NCBI GenBank assembly: GCA_031553675.1
Contig: JAVBLF010000059.1
Span: 1-45,710 of the forward strand
Reading direction: 5' to 3'
Length of the DNA: 45,710 nucleotides
DNA from: JAVBLF01 sp031553675
GTDB lineage: Bacteria; Bacillota; Clostridia; Christensenellales; CALWSW01
The notes below the pieces were generated by a model. The model saw only the letters and a list, made by a program, of their open reading frames with translations, was not told the DNA's origin and did no database searches. The position numbers and the translations under genes were made by a program. The first letter of the stretch is position 1, and each line of letters starts with the position of its first letter. This document shows, one piece after another, positions 41,880-45,710 of the stretch.

Positions 41880-42701
41880 TTACTTGGGGAGCTTTTCGCC
41901 GCAATAGGGGCAAAAAGACGATTTTCGTTTGTTTCGGAGCGCTTCGCGCTGTTCGGACATGAACTCGGTGAAGCCGGCCGAGAGGATACCGGTGGGGATG
42001 GCGACCATCGCGACGCCCAAGAAAGTGATGAGGATGCTGGCGGCTCGTCCGGCGATCGTGATCGGATACGCATCTCCATAACCGACGGTCAGCAGCGCCG
42101 ACGTCGCCCACCACAGGCCGGAAAACGCGTTGCGAAAGACATCGGGTTGGGCTTCGTGTTCGAAGCCATACATGACGAGTGACGACATGAGCATAATGAC
42201 GAAAATGATCAGCATCGATGAGAGAAGCTGGTTCTTTTTTCGTCGCATGACGATCGCGATCGTCGATACGGCGTCGGAGTAGACGTTGGCCTGAAAGAGC
42301 CGCAGTATGCGCGCCACGCGGAAGATCCGGAAGGCGACGACGCCCTTCGGGAAAAAGAACGGCAAAAAGAAAGGCACGATCGACAGCACTTCGACGACGC
42401 CGCTAAACGAGCTCAGGTAGCGAAGGGCCGATTCGACGCGCCCTTTTCCATAGAGAAAATCGGCGGTCCAAAGGCGGAGCGCCAATTCGACCGTGAAAAA
42501 ACCGACCGTAACGGCTTCGACGCGGATCAACAGTGGCTGATACGGGATCAGTTCATCGAAGGTAAAGCAAACCGCGATGACGATGTTCAGCAGGATCAGG
42601 AGCACGATGAACACGTCGAACAGACGGCTGATGAAGTCCCGCTTTCCGCCGATTTGAATGATCTCGAATACCCGTTCGCGGAAAAGTCGATTCCGATTCA
42701 T
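41880..42701 (-). CDS. Voltage-gated-type potassium channel
   Basis: A 273-residue membrane protein with six helices. S1-S3 lie at about 25-115; S4 has regularly spaced arginines in VAFRIFRVARILRLFQ; the pore helix and selectivity filter are in ATSALLTVGYGDAYP, followed by S6 with GVAMVAIPTGILSAGF. The filter TVGYGD points to K+ selectivity. A short cytoplasmic end carries CPYCGEKLPK, half of a zinc ribbon, so metal binding could require subunit contacts. The ribosome site before the ATG is weak. It ends 54 bp from the convergent DHFR-like gene. Confidence 0.9.
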   Translation of the reverse strand: MNRNRLFRERVFEIIQIGGKRDFISRLFDVFIVLLILLNIVIAVCFTFDELIPYQPLLIRVEAVTVGFFTVELALRLWTADFLYGKGRVESALRYLSSFSGVVEVLSIVPFFLPFFFPKGVVAFRIFRVARILRLFQANVYSDAVSTIAIVMRRKKNQLLSSMLIIFVIMLMSSLVMYGFEHEAQPDVFRNAFSGLWWATSALLTVGYGDAYPITIAGRAASILITFLGVAMVAIPTGILSAGFTEFMSEQREALRNKRKSSFCPYCGEKLPK

Positions 42702-42750
42702 AGCAAAACCAATCCCGATCCAATCCTAGGTGTGCTTCGATGCCAACCCA

Positions 42751-42756
42751 ATTATA
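42751..42756 (-). promoter_or_regulatory. Extended -10 promoter of the channel gene
   Basis: On the minus strand the sequence reads TGTTATAAT, an extended -10, about 50 bp before the channel start. No -35 is evident. Confidence 0.6.
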
Positions 42757-42884
42757 ACACAATCGCATACCATGGACGCATCATGGGAATTTTTGCGGCG
42801 CGCGCGCGCATTTTTTCTTGTGACACGAGACAAACTATGCCAATCGCAGTCGATCTTGGTATATCAAGCGAGGAGGAATGTCCT

Positions 42885-44072
42885 ATGGATCAACATATGA
42901 TGCGGGGCTTGAAGACATTTGGGGGATGGGTCTGTTTGCTGCTCTTGTTTTCCTGGATGGCGGTGCCGCCGGCACAGGCGGCGCAACTGACCGCACTGGT
43001 CGATAGCATCGAAATCGTCAAGGAGAGCGGTGGAACAGGTCCCTTCGTCTCGACGGACACGATGCGCATCGTCGTGCGTTGGACAGCGAAAAGTGCGCTT
43101 TATTCGGGCGATTCGTTCGCCATCCGCCTGCCGGCCGACATGACGGGGTTTACGGGTAGCTTCCCCCTGACGACGGATACGGGCGAAATGGCGGGCGTCT
43201 GCAACGTCAGTTCGCAGCAGGCGGTTTGTACGTTCAATGCCTATGTGCAAGGGCGTTCGGGTGTCGGTGGCACCCTGCGTTTCGATGCCAGGCTGTCGAG
43301 TACGAGGTTCGACACGACACACACCGAGCTTCTCGAATTCAACGCGTCGGGCCATGCGTTTCAGGTGCCGGTCAGCCTGGCGCAGTCGGGCAGCTACAAC
43401 CCCGACCCGGTCGTGAAGTGGGGGTACTACAACGACGCGTCGAAAACGATCACATGGAACGTTTCGATCGACCGCGCCCACCAGCGGCTGGACGACGTCT
43501 CCATACGCGACACGATCGGACCAGGGCAGAAGATCCTGACGAACACGATCCGCGTCGGCTATTACCAGACGTCGGGGCGGGGGGATCGCGTGACTTCGAC
43601 CCTGATCCCGCTGAGTGGGTCGGACTACCGAATCCTCAACGCGAACGAACAAGGATTTGAGGTTCACTTTTTCATCCCGCTGAATGCGAACGGCGAAAAC
43701 TACAATTACGACATCGTCTACGAGGCGAGCCTGACCGATCCGAACCAGACACAGTGGAAAAACGATGTCATGCTCCATTCCACGCAAATTGCCGACTACA
43801 GCATGAGCACGACCGAGATCAAATACAGTGGCAGCGGGGACATTTACGGTGACGAAACCCACTATCCGGAGACCCCCTACCCCGTTCGCGTCCTCTCCCC
43901 CACCGATCCGAGCAGTCCGTCCGGCTATGTGCCCAACGCGATTTATCGTTATGCGGAGAACAACGAGGTACCCATGCCTTTGACGGGCGTCATGTCGAAA
44001 TTGCCGCTCGCAATGCTGGCTATGACGATCGCCGCAACCGGTGCAACCCTCATCTTCCGCTCCAAACGCTGA
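42885..44072 (+). CDS. Cell-wall-anchored adhesin-like protein with MPLTG sorting signal
   Basis: A 395-residue surface protein. Residues 1-32 form a signal peptide ending in PPAQAA. Two beta-sandwich domains follow, resembling the Ig-like N2/N3 domains of SdrG/CNA-type adhesins: about 33-160 (GDSFAIRLPADMTGF) and about 165-320 (SKTITWNVSIDRAHQRLDDV, IRDTIGPGQKI). The C-terminus has MPLTG, a hydrophobic helix and a basic RSKR tail, i.e. a sortase signal with Met for the usual Leu. No sortase gene is in the window. GAGGAGG lies 8 nt before the ATG. The ligand is unknown. Confidence 0.83.
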   Translation: MDQHMMRGLKTFGGWVCLLLLFSWMAVPPAQAAQLTALVDSIEIVKESGGTGPFVSTDTMRIVVRWTAKSALYSGDSFAIRLPADMTGFTGSFPLTTDTGEMAGVCNVSSQQAVCTFNAYVQGRSGVGGTLRFDARLSSTRFDTTHTELLEFNASGHAFQVPVSLAQSGSYNPDPVVKWGYYNDASKTITWNVSIDRAHQRLDDVSIRDTIGPGQKILTNTIRVGYYQTSGRGDRVTSTLIPLSGSDYRILNANEQGFEVHFFIPLNANGENYNYDIVYEASLTDPNQTQWKNDVMLHSTQIADYSMSTTEIKYSGSGDIYGDETHYPETPYPVRVLSPTDPSSPSGYVPNAIYRYAENNEVPMPLTGVMSKLPLAMLAMTIAATGATLIFRSKR

Positions 44073-44096
44073 AGCAGATCGAAATGATTCCATGCA

Positions 44097-44121
44097 AAAA
44101 AGTGGCCTAAGGCCACTTTTT
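44097..44121. terminator. Bidirectional terminator after the adhesin gene
   Basis: AAAAAGTGGCC/GGCCACTTTTT pair around TAA, with A and T runs on both sides. It can serve the adhesin gene (plus) and the unknown gene ending at 44187 (minus). Confidence 0.85.
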
Positions 44122-44131
44122 GTTTGGGATT

Positions 44132-44188
44132 CCCAAGGGGCTTGCTCCTTGGGCGGGGCTAGGGGCAGAGCCCCAAAGGAAGCCCCTT
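44132..44188. repeat. Long GC-rich palindromic element
   Basis: AAGGGGCTT (44135-44143) pairs with AAGCCCCTT (44180-44188), CCTT (44147-44150) with AAGG (44176-44179), and GGGGCT (44155-44160) with AGCCCC (44169-44174). An alternative pairs CCCAAGG with CCTTGGG (44132-44153). Its end includes part of the stop codon of the neighbouring gene. It looks like an interspersed palindromic element of the kind seen between clostridial genes. Confidence 0.65.
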
Positions 44189-44750
44189 ACAAGCTAAACC
44201 TTCGAATGATTCCCTCGGACATCATATCGGCCATGCGGAGGGCCTGTTGTTCGATGGCGTCGTAGATCTGTATGTCCGAAGCGTATTGGCCCGACAGGCG
44301 CAGCGCCGCTTCTCGTTCGGTGATCTGGAGGTGTTCGTAGAGCATGCGCCTCCAGGCGTTTTCCTGCCAAAGCGGATTGAGCGACGCGAGCGCGCGTGAC
44401 ATGTCGTCGGCGTTGCGGTACCAGGCGCGGCGGGCTTCGTCGGCCAGGCGCATCTGTTTGTCCTTGAGGGCGCCGACAAGATCGGCACCGATCTTCAGGT
44501 GTTCTTCCAGGAGTGTTCGAACGGTTGAAGCGGCCTCGTCGCCGTAGAATTGTCCGATCGCTTGCGCGAAGTCTTTGGGGTTTCGGAGCAGCCTTTGGGT
44601 GACGAGCGCGAGATCGGGCGCGTCGGCTGCCTTGGAGAGGATGAAGGAGCGCGTCCACTGGACATGCTGCTCCCACAGCGTGCGGAACGCGTTGCTCCAT
44701 TTCAGTGCGAGCGCAGAAAGCCCGCGCTGTGGAACTTGTCGTCGGTTCAT
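44187..44750 (-). CDS. Conserved helical protein of unknown function
   Basis: A 187-residue soluble, almost entirely helical protein with many Arg and Trp: ALALKWSNAFRTLWEQHVQW, TRSFILSKAADAPDLALVTQ, RLLRNPKDFAQAIGQFYGDE, ARRAWYRNADDMSRALASLN and QQALRMADMMSEGII. I recognise the pattern as a widespread Bacillota family with no settled function. GAGGAGG lies 6 nt before the ATG. It lies immediately downstream of the sigma-factor fragment, with only a weak promoter candidate between (GTGACA-N18-TAGACT, minus strand). Confidence 0.78.
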   Translation of the reverse strand: MNRRQVPQRGLSALALKWSNAFRTLWEQHVQWTRSFILSKAADAPDLALVTQRLLRNPKDFAQAIGQFYGDEAASTVRTLLEEHLKIGADLVGALKDKQMRLADEARRAWYRNADDMSRALASLNPLWQENAWRRMLYEHLQITEREAALRLSGQYASDIQIYDAIEQQALRMADMMSEGIIRRFSL

Positions 44751-44818
44751 GGGTGGCCTCCTCGAAATGTGCTGTGATAGTCTATTCCGAGGGGCCACCC
44801 CTTGTCACCTAATGTCGT

Positions 44819-44926
44819 TTAGTTTGCAATGGGTTTTCGCAGGATGAGCTGTTGCTTGTGGATGTCAAAGGCTTCGTGGAGCTTTTGGAGGGCCTTTTTC
44901 TCGATCCGCGATACCTCGCGCGTCGC
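44819..44926 (-). pseudogene. sigK: C-terminal fragment of a sporulation sigma factor, probably sigK
   Basis: Between a TAG (44927-44929) and a TAA stop (44819-44821), one minus-strand frame encodes 35 residues that begin ATREVSRIEKKALQKLHEAF. This is the end of sigma-70 region 4 (second half of the helix-turn-helix). The run VSRIEKKAL followed by K-L-H-E-x-F is closer to SigK, as I recall it, than to SigE, SigF or SigG. There is no start codon or ribosome site, and the frame is closed just upstream, so it is not a gene by itself. It overlaps the recombinase 3' end in another frame. The natural reading is the 3' exon of a sigma gene split by an inserted element. A decayed remnant is possible but less likely, because the sequence is well preserved. 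Confidence 0.75.
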
Positions 44927-45710
44927 CTAATGCAAAGCGGTCGGTTTTGTGTCGCGCGGCGGATGGATCGGGCGGTTGGAAGCGAAAGGCGATGCGGATC
45001 CGTTTGTCTTCGCTGATCTCGATGCGATCAATCAAGCTTGCGAGTAGCGCGCGGTTCTCCCCCGCCCCTTCCCAAAAGCGCCGCGTGAGGTCGGAAGCCC
45101 TTTGTAAGAGTTCGTGTTCGTCGGGCTGTGGCGCTTTGTACTCGGATACGTCGGATTGCAGACGCGCGCGCTCGCGAATGGCTTTGTTGTACAGGCGTTG
45201 AAAATCCGCTTCTTCGAGCCCTCCTGCCAGTTTGTCGGCATAGATTCGGTCGATCGTCTGTTCGATCGAATCTATGCGCTGGTGTATGTCAGGGACGTCG
45301 CGCACGTTCGCGCGGCTTTGAAGGGCTTGAAGTGCGCAGGTTTCGAAATCGAAAGAACGGGCGCAGGCTTGGAAGATAGGTGCAAGCTGATCGGAAATGG
45401 CGCGGGCGACGGCATCGACGCGCATGCAATGGCTGGTGCAGAGGCCTTCCCGGGGAAAGCGCTGGTAGCTGCGGCACAGAAAGTAGAGTGTCGAGCCGGA
45501 ACTGGCGAGCGTGCGCGCCACAACGCCGAGTGGGTGGCCGCATTCAGAGCAGAAGACGAGGCCTTTCAAGGGGTGATCGTGTTTGCGCGACCGGGTTCGT
45601 CGGCGGCTTTCGATCTGGCGCTGCACTTGCTCGAAGGCGCTTCGTTCGACGAGCGGCGGATGGGTGTGCTCGACGATCGTCCACTCTTCGGGGGGGAGTC
45701 GGCGGCTTTT
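44865..45710 (-). CDS. Large serine recombinase, C-terminal part (runs off the window)
   Basis: 281 residues of the C-terminal region; the frame stays open to the window edge, with RLPPEEWTIVEHTHPPLVER preceding the zinc ribbon, so the catalytic N-terminal domain lies beyond 45710. Visible parts are the end of the recombinase DNA-binding domain, the zinc beta-ribbon (LVFCSECGHPLG, with later Cys pairs), a coiled-coil (about 125-200) and the final ISEDKRIRIAFRFQPP strand. The last roughly 25 codons are read from DNA that in another frame encodes a sigma-factor end, so the C-terminus crosses the element boundary. It resembles phage-type integrases and SpoIVCA, the skin-element recombinase. Confidence 0.88.
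   Translation of the reverse strand, partial: KSRRLPPEEWTIVEHTHPPLVERSAFEQVQRQIESRRRTRSRKHDHPLKGLVFCSECGHPLGVVARTLASSGSTLYFLCRSYQRFPREGLCTSHCMRVDAVARAISDQLAPIFQACARSFDFETCALQALQSRANVRDVPDIHQRIDSIEQTIDRIYADKLAGGLEEADFQRLYNKAIRERARLQSDVSEYKAPQPDEHELLQRASDLTRRFWEGAGENRALLASLIDRIEISEDKRIRIAFRFQPPDPSAARHKTDRFALGDARGIADREKGPPKAPRSL
44915..44935. other. Putative attachment-site region of a skin-like element
   Basis: The sigma-factor reading frame becomes valid only downstream (minus strand) of about 44926, and recombinase-linked sequence lies upstream. The crossover site should therefore be in or near this stretch. The core cannot be defined without the other end of the element. Confidence 0.45.

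Noticed and set aside
1..45710. tRNA, rRNA and CRISPR arrays.
   Set aside because: No cloverleaf-like segments with the GTTCGANTC loop, no rRNA-like stretches and no regularly spaced repeats were noticed on either strand.

Overview
The window is GC-rich DNA from a spore-forming member of the Bacillota, most likely a high-GC clostridial lineage. The sporulation genes yqfC, yqfD, yabP, yabQ and a spoIVFA/spoIVFB pair show this, together with RNase J, PgpH, YlbF, GerMN-domain proteins and strong GGAGG-type ribosome binding sites. The genus cannot be named from sequence alone. TTG and GTG starts are common. No tRNA, rRNA or CRISPR array was seen.

Layout. 93-3409 (minus): an aminotransferase of the MalY/PatB type, deoB and punA (nucleoside salvage) behind one sigma-A promoter. 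3654-9362 (plus): alanine dehydrogenase, then two secreted proteins, an InlB-repeat protein with a roughly 355-nt structured leader and a CAP-domain protein. 9442-15112 (minus): ylbF, mltG and a U32 peptidase; then RNase J with a LysO-type exporter. 15259-22864 (minus): a nucleotidyltransferase fused to a degenerate phosphomannomutase domain, and the sporulation/c-di-AMP operon yqfC-yqfD-phoH-pgpH. 22998-24438 (minus): yabP, yabQ and a DivIC/FtsB-like protein. 24996-27002 (plus): rho, with a large Asn/Gln/Tyr/Gly-rich insert. 27279-29323 (minus): a DUF378 protein, a small unknown protein and a CtpA-type protease. 29529-34918 (minus): histidine kinase, two GerMN proteins and an LCP ligase in an overlapping operon. 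35100-41080 (minus): RNase G, the paired TIGR03936/TIGR03960 proteins and spoIVFB-spoIVFA. 41262-44072: a DHFR/RibD-like enzyme, a voltage-gated-type ion channel and a cell-wall-anchored adhesin. 44187-45710 (minus): an unknown conserved protein and, at the right edge, the C-terminal part of a large serine recombinase.

The most notable observation is at the right edge. The 3' end of the recombinase overlaps, in another frame, the last 35 codons of a sporulation-type sigma factor that resembles SigK. This is the arrangement expected at one end of a skin-like element, in which a sigma gene is split and rejoined by recombinase-driven excision. The other end is outside the window. Other points of interest are the prion-like insert in Rho, the unidentified structured leader, a 31-bp intergenic repeat in three copies, and an MtrB-LpqB-like kinase/GerMN envelope module.
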